Source: Hyperoplus lanceolatus (Eukaryota > Chordata > Actinopteri > Uranoscopiformes > Ammodytidae). From it: a stretch of 64,000 nt of DNA. The position numbers and the translations under genes were made by a program. Positions 36,851 to 48,828 of this stretch are shown here, piece by piece. The notes under the pieces were generated by a model. It made no database searches. It had not been told where the DNA came from and saw nothing but the letters and a program-made list of their open reading frames with translations. The stretch's first letter is position 1, and every line of letters starts with the position of its first letter. The DNA lies in the NCBI GenBank assembly GCA_026929865.2, contig CM049400.1:29126001-29190000 (forward strand), written 5' to 3'.

Positions 36851-39471
36851 CAACCAAACGTTTATTTTCTTCGCATCCCACAAAGAGAGACAAAAAAAAA
36901 CTTGTCTCAGAGAAACAAGAGATATCATTGAGAAACTGTGTGGAATCGTCTAATATTTTGATGTGTTTGTTGTGAGAAAAAGAAAACCTGGTGTTCTCCA
37001 TATTTGCTGGCATGGCGGTGCCTTTGTTTGCTCTGCCTACTGTCATCTCCATCTGCACACAATAGAAAAATCAATGGTTTCCATCCGAATGCTCAACAAG
37101 CAACTATTTGACAGAAGTGTCCTCCTATTAGAGTCAACAAAACCATCAGTTATGTGTATAACATCAAAACAGTAAAGAAATAAATGCAGAATAAAGTACA
37201 GTATCAGAGTAAGGGTTTTTGTCAGGTTTTAAAGGTTTATTTTCATGGTTTCTATCGTACCTTCTTTTCTGCCTTCTCAAACTATAGTTCCTCCATGTCA
37301 ATGCTCTGTAAAAGGTCAAATAAATCATTCTCTTTTTTGGCAAATTAACAGTAATTACAGACCATTATGAAAAGCACAGTGTTAAGCGGCATCCCAGTTA
37401 GCCTTTACAATGGGAATGTAAGCGTGCGGGAATACAAGCTACCCAATAGGTTTTTTTTTTGTTATAAGCCCATTAAATTGTGAAATCCATTTTGACCAGC
37501 AGACCTACTTAACAAGCCTACAATGGTCAGCATAATCCAGTTTGTACATAGCGGACCGGAATGATTCACAGGATAATTTGCATCATCCCAAGACATATGC
37601 CAATTTAAATAGACAGCTATTTTTTCCTTTGATGTTCTAAATCTTTTCGTAAGACATAAATTCAAATGACTGGTGCCTTTAAAGGGGTTCATGCGATGCC
37701 CCTTGATATGTTTTTAGTCTAATCAACAGGTAGCAGACACTTTGGTATTATCAATTAAGCATTTCCAATACGTATTAATCTAATATACACAGTGTTCAGA
37801 TATCCAGACCATTTGGACCTAATAGTCTTAAAGTTTCCCCTCAAGAGATTCATGCTTCCTACCCGTCTCTTCACAGATTGGGGAACTTTTTTTGCCAATT
37901 TATTATTCATTGCGTCTTGGGCCAAGGGAAAATTAATTCCTAACATGAAGATATTTGCAAAGACATGAAAGCAGTCTCATTTTCCCTTAAATTCAATGGC
38001 AGGGGCAAAAAGAAAAGGCGGCCTTACATCAAAGGGCCCGTGTTTGTTTGCTCAGCCACTTGCAGTCACTTTGATTAGGCCACATCAACCCCTCATGTGA
38101 TCTGTGTTTGGATTTGTTTGATCCTGACATTTCTTTGCTCCGCTGAAAGATCTTGTCGCTAATGGCGAGGACGCAATTCTATTTGATAACGACTCATTTT
38201 TGCTGCAACAAAAATCTGTTTTAAACATGTACAGGTAATATTTTTCATAATTAGATAGTTAATACATAGTCAATATTTCTCATAAAATCACCTCTGTCTT
38301 TGAAATGATGTGAATGGTAGACTATGGCTGGATTTTCTTCTGTTTCCTGATATCAAAGATATGCTTCATCAGCATGCCATGCCTTGAAATTAAAGCCCCC
38401 TTTTTAAATGGCCATTTTAAAAAGTCTCCACACGAACCAGAAAATCAGGTTGCATGGAAGCACTGGGGAGCGACTATACATATCATGGAGTGGAACAAAA
38501 GTGATTTTAAGCTCAGGTAATGAGCTCTAATGCTCATTACCACAACACAAAATGAGCCCGGGGATAGCAGCAGCAGAGGTGTGGCCATGTTTCTACTAAG
38601 ACAAAAAGAGTTTGTCCTTTGTACAATCTCATTCCTGTCAGACAGCTTGCACCAGTATGTGCTGTAAATGATCAGCCAAAGTTGCAGTTTCACAGCTACA
38701 ATATGCCTTGGCTTAGCTGAGCTCTGAGATGCACACCAACACAATCATGATAATGTGCTACCTTTACTGCTAGTTCTTCAGGTATATTCTTTTAAAATTG
38801 AGAGTTGAAAAAGTGGACATCTGACCTGCTGGGATGGTCTGGTACAACCCGTGGATAATAAATCAAACCAAGCATCATTTTTTATTCATACATCCAAAAG
38901 TAATCAATATATTTGAGTGCAGACCAAAGCATATGACCAGATGACTGTAATACTGAAAACATAACTACAATGCTGTTGATCTGCTGTATTTGTCTGAATA
39001 ACCTACCATACACATGTTATTTGGAATAAGAAGCAGAACAATTTGAGTCTTGCCTATTTTTTTATAATAAACCTTTATACTCACAAACTATTGATGTATA
39101 CACTGTGGAGTTGAGTCTCTACTAAATAGCTTCTGAAATTGCGTTTTGCAATTTTTACACAAGTTCCAATCATCACGTTCCCATCTAAAGTCACCAAAGC
39201 ATAGTCATCACTGATGGCGTAATAATGTTCCATCCCGCAATTTAAATGGTGACAGAATTACTTCCCTCAAATATTTATTATACTGCATTATCAAATTATG
39301 CTCGGTAGTTATGGATTTGTTTTTCTTTTCCTTTTTTTTCCCCGCTCGCGTTGCAATCTGAGAGAACCAGTGGCATAAAATACCATTAACTTTGGGTCCC
39401 TTGCCGCCGGCTGTCCATCTTTCTGTTACCATATATTTAAATCTTTCTGTTTAAGCCAAGTCTACCCCCCA
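36851..39471. other. Non-coding DNA with possible conserved blocks
   Basis: No gene is recognised. Segments at 37930-38240 and 38400-38760 are complex and free of simple repeats, and contain homeodomain-like TAAT/ATTA cores. A perfect 10-bp inverted repeat at 38516-38541 is listed separately. Confidence 0.35.
38516..38541. promoter_or_regulatory. Perfect inverted repeat GGTAATGAGC, possible paired transcription-factor site
   Basis: GGTAATGAGC-TCTAAT-GCTCATTACC has exact 10-bp arms and a 6-bp spacer. Each arm has a TAATGAG homeodomain-like core. It sits in a complex, repeat-poor block. Dimeric binding is inferred from the symmetry alone. Confidence 0.3.
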
Positions 39472-39545
39472 CTCTCTCTGTCTCCGTCTCTCTCTCTTTC
39501 TCTCTCTCTCGCTCTCTCTGTCTCTCTCTCATTCACACACACACA

Positions 39546-39594
<49 letters not shown>

Positions 39595-39599
39595 CCACA
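39472..39599. repeat. Compound (CT)n-(CA)n microsatellite
   Basis: An interrupted CT tract (39472-39531) runs directly into a CA tract (39533-39599). Confidence 0.93.
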
Positions 39600-40349
39600 G
39601 AGAGACTCTCTCCCGTCCTTTGTCACACATAGGCGTACAGTGCTCCCTCATCCCATCTTTCAGAGAGAATGGGTAATTATATAAACAGCTTTCAGCGAGG
39701 CAGGGATTAGGGTCTCAGAGAAAGTGATGCAGTCTAATGTTGGCATTCTTTCTATCACATGCCGCAAAATGGGGCTTCTGAGGACGCCATGAAAACAGCA
39801 GCGAGCCAGACAAAAACATGGAGAAGAGTCACATGTATGAGCAACGTTGCCTCCCGATACGTCAGTGTGCCAATGCAAGAGAGGATTTGATTAATCCTAA
39901 TGATCTCGCTGTGTGCCGATGTGTCGAGACATTCCATTTAACAAATGAGGGCCCAGGTGTGCCAAAATGTCCACCGTTTGCAGGTGTCTGCTCTAGGTGA
40001 TGTGTGAAGATGCCATGCACCTGCCACAGCTGTGTCCAACAAACCAATGCCCCAGTGCCTTTGAGTGGGCAATTTGACATTTATGTTGAGAATGATGCAT
40101 CGAGGATCGTATGAGCGTGAAGCTGAACATATAGGAGGTGGAGATGCATAAAAGCCGCTTGACTTGTTGCATTGGCAATTATTACTGTAAAGCTGGGGCA
40201 AATTACAGTAATCTTAGACTTGCCGTGCTTTCATAGTACACGCCCTTAGATTTAGTACTGTACCTCCTTTGTGTCAGAGAGGGGATCTGTTCCTCACAGG
40301 AATACTTCACAGACATTAAGAAATCCCTGCATGGATTTCAGAAGTTTAA
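39600..40349. other. Non-coding DNA; complex block 39700-40230
   Basis: No gene is supported. Several overlapping short frames exist on both strands, none with domain motifs. The block contains GATTAATCC (39886-39897 region) and other bicoid/OTX- or homeodomain-like words. Conservation would decide whether it is an enhancer. Confidence 0.25.
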
Positions 40350-41165
40350 TTAAAGGTGGAGTCAGCGATTCTGGAGAATGCTTGTTGTCAAAATCACTTT
40401 TGTCAAAATCAGTGGATATCTCCTCACGGTACACTGCCTGTGCGTATTGTGTGTGCACTGAAAAAAAGAACGTTAAAACACAGCATAGGCTCTGTAAACT
40501 GGAATGTAAACAAAGATGTCTCACCGTAGCTAGCAACATGTCCGTTTACAGAGCCTATGCTGTGTATTAAAGGTGAAGTAAGCGGTTTATTTATGTTAAT
40601 ATAAGTGTAAAATTGCTCTTTATTCATAAAGTGATCACTTACATAATGTGCGCATTTCATAAAGCCGATCTCTCAGTCATCTGCTTTACATGTAATCGGC
40701 AAATAAAGTTATTGTAGTATCCTGAAATTTTTATCCAATCAGAAGAGAGAACGCTACAAACCAACACTCGTCTCACTCATATATAGTATATACACTCCAT
40801 GGTCTCACTGCCGGTGCACGCCAGAGCAACAGATGGGTGAATGTGTATGTGCAGGTAAAAATCCTTTCCAGTGTCTGTTTTGATGGTTTTTATCATGTTT
40901 TATCACACTTATGGATCTGAGATGATGCTAGATAACTTGCTGCTTGAAGACCGCAGTGCATTAATGTCGTGACGTAGGGACGAGCGAGGGGACTGCTAAC
41001 TGCAGTAACTGACAGGAAGTTAGCTAAAAGAACCATTCCGCTTACAGCACCTTTAACACTGGATTGTTTTACAGTGCACAGCATGGCAGGCAGCGGATAT
41101 GACGAGATATTAATTCATTTTGACAACAAGCAACAATTCTTCAGAATCGCTGACTCCACCTTTAC
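40350..41165. mobile_element. TTAA-type MITE with 45-bp inverted ends, carrying a nested MITE
   Basis: Starts TTAAAGGTGGAGTCAGCGAT and ends ATCGCTGACTCCACCTTTAC. The inverted ends extend for about 45 bp and include GTTGTCAAAAT near both inner limits. The left target copy is TTAA, and the right reads TTAC, one change away. A subterminal inverted pair, ACAGCATAGGCTCTGTAAAC and its complement, lies at about 40480-40562. The inner part (40571-41052) is a separate insertion. Without it the element is about 325 bp. No coding sequence. Confidence 0.85.
40567..41056. mobile_element. Nested TTAA MITE (482 bp)
   Basis: Flanked by TTAA on both sides. The left end is AGGTGAAGTAAGCGG and the right end, reverse-complemented, is AGGTGCTGTAAGCGG. 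The related element at 25.5 kb has an uninterrupted version of the same spot with a single TTAA (25686-25689), which is a direct empty-site comparison. The target is therefore TTAA, duplicated on insertion, as piggyBac-type enzymes do. No transposase is encoded. Confidence 0.9.
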
Positions 41166-41193
41166 AGAACTGTTCTTGCTCTCATTGTAAAGT

Positions 41194-41194
<1 letters not shown>

Positions 41195-41224
<30 letters not shown>
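41195..41224. repeat. (CA)n microsatellite
   Basis: About 15 uninterrupted CA units, 30 bases after the end of the outer TTAA MITE. Confidence 0.93.
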
Positions 41225-41225
<1 letters not shown>

Positions 41226-41725
41226 CTGAACACAAAAAAGAAGAGAAGATGATGGAGGAAGGGAGGTTCAGGAATAGAAATAGATATCCTTAAGACAGAG
41301 CCAAGGCGCCTTCAGAGACAGCTATCCAGGCGCTGGGCCTTCTGGCAGAGGGTATTTCCTCAGATTGCTCAAGGAAGATAAAATGTCAAGCTGTGTCCCA
41401 TTGCAACCTGAGCACAACGTGTGGTGTCAAATAAAACGGTCCCCGGACAACAATGAACGTGCAATGTGTAAACTGTACCTCGGCAGCAGTGCAGTGGTTC
41501 TTTGGCACAGGGCCCGCTAAGTAAATATGGATATGGTTATTCAAGGCTAAGACTAATAGAATATACAGCACCCATTAAAAGTTTAGTTGAAAAACACTTT
41601 GCTGTGGTGGCCCGGCCTGATTCAATGAGCAAAATACAAACGTAAACACTTATCTGCTTTAACTGCAACTATTCATCGCAATAATGGTGCTTTGTAATGC
41701 ACTATGTATAGTGGGATAAAAGTAC
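41225..41725. other. Non-coding spacer
   Basis: About 500 bp with no supported feature, between the nested MITE pair and the second 'AGCCACTACGAG' copy. Confidence 0.4.
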
Positions 41726-42234
41726 TTAAAGCCACTACGAGTAACATGGCACGTTGACGTCCCCTTTGGACAAAAGCGGTAGTATTTTTGCGACGCCCGC
41801 TGTCGCAAAGCTGTTTTCTAGCTCGTGCCAGGCGCGTGAGTGTGAACTGAGAAGGGAGCAATATAGTGCATGTCCGTGTGTTGAAAGTGTGAGGACTCTT
41901 TTCGGCTCCATGAGAGTGGTTTTGACACTGCATCAACTAATGCCAGTCACTGCCACACACACCTGATTGCAATGAGAGGGATAGGCTTCTCAATTCACGT
42001 TGCTGCGCCACACTCAAATCTGCGACCAATACGAATATGTGACCATAGAGCCTTCACGAGCAAACCGAAAATCGGACTGGGTGTGCGACCAGACCAAAAG
42101 CAGTAATAAAAACTATTTAAAAATGTCTTTCTTTGCACCGATGGTCTCGTTTGCTGTTAAAGGTAATTTATGATTATCAGAGGAAACATGAGGCTGTTTA
42201 AAAGACATTTAAATGTTACTCGTAGCCGCTTTAA
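41726..42234. mobile_element. TTAA-flanked element, 'AGCCACTACGAG' family, copy 2 (internally deleted)
   Basis: TTAA flanks a 501-bp element (41730-42230) with ends AGCCACTACGAGTAACAT and ATGTTACTCGTAGCCGCT, identical to copy 1 at both tips. It matches copy 1 closely except for one internal deletion of about 430 bp. The join is in CAATGAG|AGGGATAGG and removes the ATG segment, the intron-like part and the X-box. It shows how a shorter non-autonomous derivative arises from a longer one. Confidence 0.85.
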
Positions 42235-42858
42235 CACGCACTAAAGGATGACACTGCATAATTATGAACAAAATATGTATTCAGGTTTTAAAGGCCTCTA
42301 GTGGACAATGTCCTTACCACACAATTTGAGAACTTTTCCTCACATGATATTGAACTTCAATAGATAAGCCCACAGGTCATATACGCTATGAACCTTTAAC
42401 TTTTTTCACATTTCTATAGGGTGCATGCTGACAGTCCGACAGGCCCCCACTCCGACAGCCCCTCTTTCCTCCATCCCTCCACTCCGACGTACTTCCATTC
42501 CTCCAGCCCCCCACTACGACACACTTTCGTACCGCCATTCCGACAGAATAATTTTTCCTGTAGCCTATTTCCCCAACTATGTAGATAGCCGCCTCGTTTT
42601 TTTAAGCGACTGGAAAACCGTTTTGCTGAATAACGGCAGGCGATTGTTTAGGCCTACACTATTTTACAATGACGGTTTTCTGCGCCAATTTCCCGCCAAA
42701 CATGAATATTTTCAACAAAATAATATACGAAATACTGTAGAGCAACGAAAATTAAATCACAAGGCGTGAAATGATGGTTCTAGGCCCAGGGAACCATCAC
42801 TGAAATAACGTCGGTAGTAGGCTATGCATCCGTCTGTCTTGTCTTTGTCTTGAGACTG

Positions 42859-42949
<91 letters not shown>
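42859..42949. repeat. (ATCT)n tetranucleotide array
   Basis: About 22 uninterrupted ATCT units inside the CCGACA element. It is likely to be length-polymorphic. Confidence 0.97.
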
Positions 42950-43166
42950 ATTATTTGGTCAGAAAAACGCACGGAGACTATTTCATCCCGATGCTTGTGG
43001 GACAGTCAGTTTTTTGACAGACGCACTTCGGCATTAATATAAACCGTCTGGCTTTGCGCACGGCGACCCTGTCATCACACAGATATAGGCCTAATATATA
43101 GGCCTAGGTTATATATATATATATAAATAAATAAATAAATAGGCCTTAATAAATGATCATGTGACA

Positions 43167-43403
43167 TACAGTATGCAACGAAAGTAAGTACACCCCTCAC
43201 ATTTCCGCAAATATTTTATGATATCTTTTCATTGGAAAAAAATTAAGAACTTACACTTTGATACAATGTAAAGTACTCAGTTTAGACTATAGACTACTTT
43301 ACATTGTATCAAAGTGTAAGTTCTTAATTTTTTCCCAATGAAAAGATATCATAAAATATTTGCGGAAATGTGAAGGGTGTACTTACTTTAGTGACATACT
43401 GTA
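43167..43403. mobile_element. Tc1/mariner-type foldback MITE inside the CCGACA element
   Basis: Two arms of about 105 bp are nearly exact reverse complements around a loop of about 20 bp. The left arm starts TACAGTATGCAACGAAAGTA and the right arm ends TACTTTAGTGACATACTGTA. Both ends carry TA, as in Tc1/mariner target duplications, and the subterminal GTACACCC is shared with a common teleost Tc1/mariner-like family. RNA from it would form a long hairpin. No coding capacity. Confidence 0.85.
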
Positions 43404-44089
43404 GCCTATGATCCCGTGGTCCTAGTTGGCACAGTTAGCCCGAGTCATCATTTGACGGAGACATCATGGCATACTTGCAGTTGGCTAATAGCCGGGGTGG
43501 GAAATGCTTAATTCTCAATGATTTCAGATATGTGCGTAATAAAACACGCAATGAAATAATGTATTGGCGTTGCGCTCGCGCTGGGTGCAACGTAGAGCAA
43601 AATCACTAGGCTATATATTGTTTTATTTTTTGAGCCCCTGGTTGTTTCTTAGAAAATCAAAGCGAGTCCTGTTTGGTTTTAATCAAATGCAAATAGGCTA
43701 GCCTATGAGTTGTATTTTAGGATATAAATATTTGAAGGGGGGGAAAAAAGCACAGTGTCCATTAGACCTACGTTTGCTTCTTTCATTAGTAGGCCTAGGA
43801 TGAACTGAACAGCGAAACAGACGCATTTATGAAGCACCCAAAAGCTACACCTGCACCTTGAAATCAGCACCTTTAATTGAACAGCGACACAGAGGCAGAG
43901 GCGATATGACCGGCGACACAGAAGGAATCGCTTGTCGGAATGATGGGCCATTTCTTATCGACAAAGGAAACTTAAAATGTCGGAGTCGCGACCCCTTTTT
44001 AATTAAATAAAGTGCCGCCTTTGCGACAACAAGAAGTCAATTGTCGGAGTGGCAGCATGTCGGAATGAACGTCCGCCCCCATTTCGATA

Positions 44090-47000
44090 ACCTGCACCGT
44101 TCCATTCACAACTGAGAATCAACTATTAATCTGGTGTGTTCGATTTATTTCAATAACATAATAGAATATAGGAGTGACTGGATTATACCTCAAGATAGCT
44201 TAACTATCCCGAGATACACTCAAGAGTTTACTCCCCTGTGCCACTAAACGATTCATAATTTTTCTAATAATCCTTATTGTCCATACTGTAATTTGTATGT
44301 GGATATTCTTCAAACACAAACACAACTACAGTGCATCCTACCATACATGTCTATCCATTTTCCCTGTTAAAAAAGTTTTAGTGGAGAAGTTTTTACTTAT
44401 CTTTATTGGGAAGAAGATCCAGCTAGAGCGTGTCACTTCCACTTTGAGGCAGATATTGGGATAAACAAAATTGATTTGACTTGACTGAAGCCTCAAACCC
44501 CCGGGGACTTATGTTGATAGTAATAGTGTGACATTTTGGTAAATATACACATTTACTTGCAGAGAGTTCGAGATGATTGATATAATTTTGTCTGTCCGTT
44601 ACATGTGAAGGTTGGAGCCAAGCAGCCAGATAGTTTAGGTAAGGCGTAAAGACTCGAAACAGGGCAGGGATCCAGCAGAGAATGCAGGCATTTTTCCCTT
44701 AACGTAAAACTTTATTAATTCTTAGTATGGCCTTTACATTTAATTTTTTGTTGACTGTCTTTAGTCGTTTTTTTTTGTCTCCGTTTTGCAGAAAGGATAC
44801 TTCTATTTTGAAAAAAAATCCTTTAATGGCGCACTGAAGCCCTTGCTTTCTGCTACTGTCTTTGAACAAAACACTACTCAATCGCATCTGCTCCTTATGG
44901 AAGCATGAAAATCACCATTTCAATGTCAGTGACTGAAAACGCTACAAAATCTATAGCTTTAAGATCAATGTCAAAATGTGGCCGTTTTAGATGTGGCCTT
45001 TGAAACATGCTAACGGCCATAAAGAACTGTAGCTCCCCCATTAAAATGCTAAATCACGGGCTGTAATAAGATATTTATGACAGCTTGATGGCCCCCTTCT
45101 TAAAGTCAGAGTTACGTCACAATGAGCCACGGCGGTATAGCTGCAGATACAATCTTTCATTAAATACAATGCCAGTCGCCACTCGGCTGTTCATGAAAGG
45201 CCGTGTCAGCAGCTAATCCACGCTTATAGACATCATTTGAGGCCTGATAACTTTTACCAAACGATTCCTCACTTGCGTGCAGGAGGAACCCCAAAGGTTA
45301 ATCTGATAGTTAACCAATCAGGGATGCATAAAAAAATACAAAGGTTGTCTGGGTGTGTGCATAAGACATTTGGTTTGAATTTCTTTTTTTTAAATAAATA
45401 TAAGCAAGGCACATAAGCAAGGCAGATCTAATTCCTATTCTCTTTCCCGAGCGATTTTTCAATTAAATTGTCAACTACCATCTCAGCTGCACAAAGAGAG
45501 AGAGAGAGAGGAGGAGGAAGAGAATTAAGGCTAGATTTACAGCTGTGGCGCCATCCAATGTTATTTTGCCCCAGAGCCAACCTTGGCGATATCAAAGCAA
45601 AGCGTGATGAAATGCCACCAAATGGCACACGATGAATCAAAAATGGAGATAAGTGTTAACGGAATTACTGAAAGAAACATACCCACTTACTGATGTTCTG
45701 GTACAAGCAGGTTACAATAACCTGTGTGTTCCTCTTTTTCCCTGCTGGTTATGCAAACACAGTGTAAAGAACATTTGGTGTTAAAAATAAGGCTAATTTT
45801 AGTCAGAAAATATAAGACAGTAAATCTTAAATTTGATTTTCATTGTCAAATATCTTATTTAGGATGTCTCTTTCTATCAAAACGTACACAAATAGAGACT
45901 TTAAGTTAAACACATTACTCATTATTTGTCCGTCAATGTATGTATTCTGCCTGTGTGTGTCTGACTTTCATTCTTCTTTCAGCATATATAGGTGTCTTCT
46001 TTAATACAAATCAGTATTTCTCTTTGACAGGTGCCAAATGAGTTCCTAAGAATGGCATGTGCTCCAATAGCAGCAGAACAGATTAGCTCACAAGACATTA
46101 TATGAATGGAAGGACTCTCTCTTCTTCAGTAAACGGTTAAAAGAAAATTAAAAAATAACATAATTACTTCAAAGCTCACCTCACTTCAATCAATGTGTCA
46201 TCACTGTCACTAGAAATGTGTGTTTCGGAATGCTACAAACACACGAGGGATTGTATTTTCCATATAGAGCAGCACGCGTGCTCCCGGCTAAACAGATTAC
46301 TACTGACATAAGAGGTGAACTATGTATTGATTGTGAATTAAAACTTCACTAAATGACATAACCAATGTTATATGTATGTTTGAGCATATAACACATCACA
46401 AACGTGTCCAGCGATTTGCTAAATCTGATCATTTATACATTTTAATAAAGTAACTCATTGTTTCACTCAACGTCCTACTTCCTCAAAAGTATGGCAAATA
46501 CATTGAATGGTTAAACATTGAGGGAGTGGATAATAAGGGATGAGAAATTCACTTCACAACAGTGCAATAGCATTGTATTGTTTTGATTGTGCCATTAGTG
46601 ATGGACCTCGATAATGTCTCGCCCTATGCTACGTATGCTCTTGCCGAAGCTGTTCCCATGATCCCTTGCAACTTCAAGTTACCAACACCTCAGTCTTTTA
46701 TTATTGTATTGATCGTGAGCAGAATATTACATAGCGTTCCTTTAAAACATGTGAAAATCATTCAAACTTGTTCAAGCTTCAGTGTCAGCATCTGCCCTGC
46801 TGTAGTGTCCTAGAAGTAGATTTGAAAAGCTTACTAGCTCCAGGGAGGCTGTTCAGAAGGCAGACCTGACCTCTGACCACCCTGGGAACTAAGAGAAAAT
46901 AAATACGTGTGTATGGGTTCAGTTGAGTTTCAAATAAAACCTGGGGGAGTGCTCTGAACCATCAGAATACCAAATTAAGTTTAGACATGGAGTGAGAAAA

Positions 47001-47404
47001 TATTGTGAGAAAATATAGCCTGTGATGCCCTTTCAATCTGCCGGACTTGTATCTATCAGTATTTTAGTTATGGATGAGATGGGACAGGTGAAACTCAATT
47101 GACTTCAGTTACACAAGGCCAGATGCTTGTAAAGGTGTTCTCTGTGCATATGGCAAATCAGCTCATCCCCTTTCTCCTCTCATTTCAACTAAATCTCCCC
47201 CAACACAGCATACACACAAGACAGACATTAATCAGAAAATTTGCATATTATGGTAAATACATATACTGTGGAAAACATGTTCGCTAACCAAGCAGAATAT
47301 CACAAATGTTGGCCAGTGAGTGGGCACAACTCAATCAGCCGGTGTCGATGTAACTCACACTCACACAACCTAAATGGGGAATTAATTAAAGCTGTAATTA
47401 AGTC
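44090..47404. other. Non-coding DNA, no gene recognised
   Basis: About 3.3 kb. No frame is longer than about 80 codons. A short (GA)n run lies at 45496-45512. The block 45030-45300 is complex and free of simple repeats, so it might be conserved regulatory DNA, but this is only an impression. Confidence 0.4.

Positions 47405-47441
<37 letters not shown>
47405..47441. repeat. (CA)n microsatellite
   Basis: About 18 CA units. Confidence 0.95.
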
Positions 47442-47444
<3 letters not shown>

Positions 47445-47992
47445 GCATTTTGAACAGGGCTGTTTAGAATATAGCACAGTGTTGGCTGGCTGGGCCTAAG
47501 AAGTGGAGCATCAGCATTTGCGCGGCTCCACAAAAACAAAACAAATGACATGTCACAAAGAATGAAGCAGGCTTTCGTTTAAAAAGGCGGCACAAATAAT
47601 TCAGCTGAGTTAGCGTTTGTTACTAAAAAGGGGAGAATGAGAGATGGGAGAGAGGGAAGCAAAGAGGCAAACAAAAACTGGAATGGCACAGGCTAGAATA
47701 TTAATGTGAGCAGTCATTGTCCCCTTGGAAAGCCTGTGAGTCATGACTTTTAGTTTGGGACAAAACGAAAAAGACGATGAAAAAAGGCCCGCCCGGAGAT
47801 GTTTCCCTCCTAGGGAATTAGGAATGTAGAATTTCATTTTATTGGGATTAATCTGCTCCGACAGAAGTATAGTTACTCATGGCTTGTGCCCTACACCTTT
47901 CTGTAACTTTTGTTTTAGAGTACTTTCTCAATTAGTAACTTTGAGGGAAGCTACAGTAACTTTCCCAAAAGCGGTAGTTGTGGATGTGGTAG
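47442..47992. other. Non-coding spacer
   Basis: Sequence between a CA array and the third 'AGCCACTACGAG' copy. No supported gene is present. Confidence 0.4.
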
Positions 47993-48360
47993 TTAAAGCC
48001 ACTACGAGTAACATGGCACGTTGGCGGCCCCTTTGGACAAAAGCAGTAATATTTTTACGACGCCAGCTGTCGTGAAGCTGTTTTCTACCGCGTGCCAGGT
48101 GTGCGAGATTCATTTTCATTTTCATTTTTTTCATTTAACTTTTATTTATCCTCGAGAGACCAATTGAGGGGTGACCCTCATTTACAATGGTGTCGAGTTC
48201 AAATAAATTCCAAGGAAAAACAACAATACATACACAATATTCAATGCAAATACATCAAATACACAACAACAGGTGAAGAGAGAAAAAAACAATTGAAACA
48301 TTTACATAGTGATGAAGAGTGGCAGCAATTAAAATGAAATGGGTGAAAGTACAATATAGC

Positions 48361-48828
48361 CTAATTAAAACAGTTACAGGTAGAGTTTGGCAGATTCAAG
48401 ATAGTTTGTTTAAATTGATTAAAGGATATGAAGGTATTTAGTTTAATTTGTTGCTGTAAGTTGTTCCAGGAGTCGGGGGCACTTAAGCTAAAAGCTGTCT
48501 TTCCCAGCTCAGACCGGGCTTGTGGGACATAAAGCATGAGCATGTCAGTGGAGCGGGTCTGATAAAGCCCATCTGAAATTTGCAACATTTCTGTTAAATA
48601 ACGAGGAAGCTTCCCGGTCAAGGCTTTGTAAATAAAAATATGCCAATGTGCATCACGTCTCTCTTTAAGGGAGTACCACCCAACCTTTTCATATAAAAGA
48701 CAATGGTGTGTGTCATAAGCATCTCCTGTGATGAACCTTAAAGCAGAGTGAAAAACAGAGTCTAGGAGTTTAAGACATGAATGAGATGCATGTCGGTAAA
48801 CCACATCACCGTAATCAAGGACAGACAT
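48361..48828 (-). pseudogene. L2 ORF2 C-terminal part, out of frame with the main ORF2
   Basis: 155 codons, beginning MSVLDYGDVVYRHASHSCLK. They match the end of the ORF2 in copy A almost residue for residue through to the closing CNCFN. It is cut from the main ORF2 by a one-base loss near 48930 and by an in-frame TAA at 48850-48852 that replaces a GAA found in copy A. In a working element it would be the region after the RT thumb. Confidence 0.85.

Larger units (their letters stand above)
42419..44080. mobile_element. Unclassified DNA transposon with CCGACA 9-mer arrays at both ends
   Basis: A 1662-bp segment starts GGGTGC and ends CGCCCCC. It is flanked by ATTTCTATA (42410-42418) and ATTTCGATA (44081-44089), a 9-bp duplication with one mismatch. 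The left end has five direct copies of a 9-mer near ACTCCGACA (42433, 42449, 42481, 42513, 42537). The right end has four inverted copies, TGTCGGARt (43933, 43978, 44042, 44058). At both ends the two outermost copies are exactly 16 bp apart and the first begins 14 bp in. Such subterminal arrays usually bind a transposase. No transposase frame is present. MULE is possible from the 9-bp duplication, but the class is open. Confidence 0.65.

Noticed and set aside
36621-37058. 145-codon minus-strand frame rich in Arg and Glu
   Set aside because: The core is the translated (CT)n tract, and the remainder has no domain.
43867-43890. CAGCACCTTTAATTG resembling the right end of the nested TTAA MITE
   Set aside because: Only about 12 bases match, and no partner end is found in the CCGACA element.
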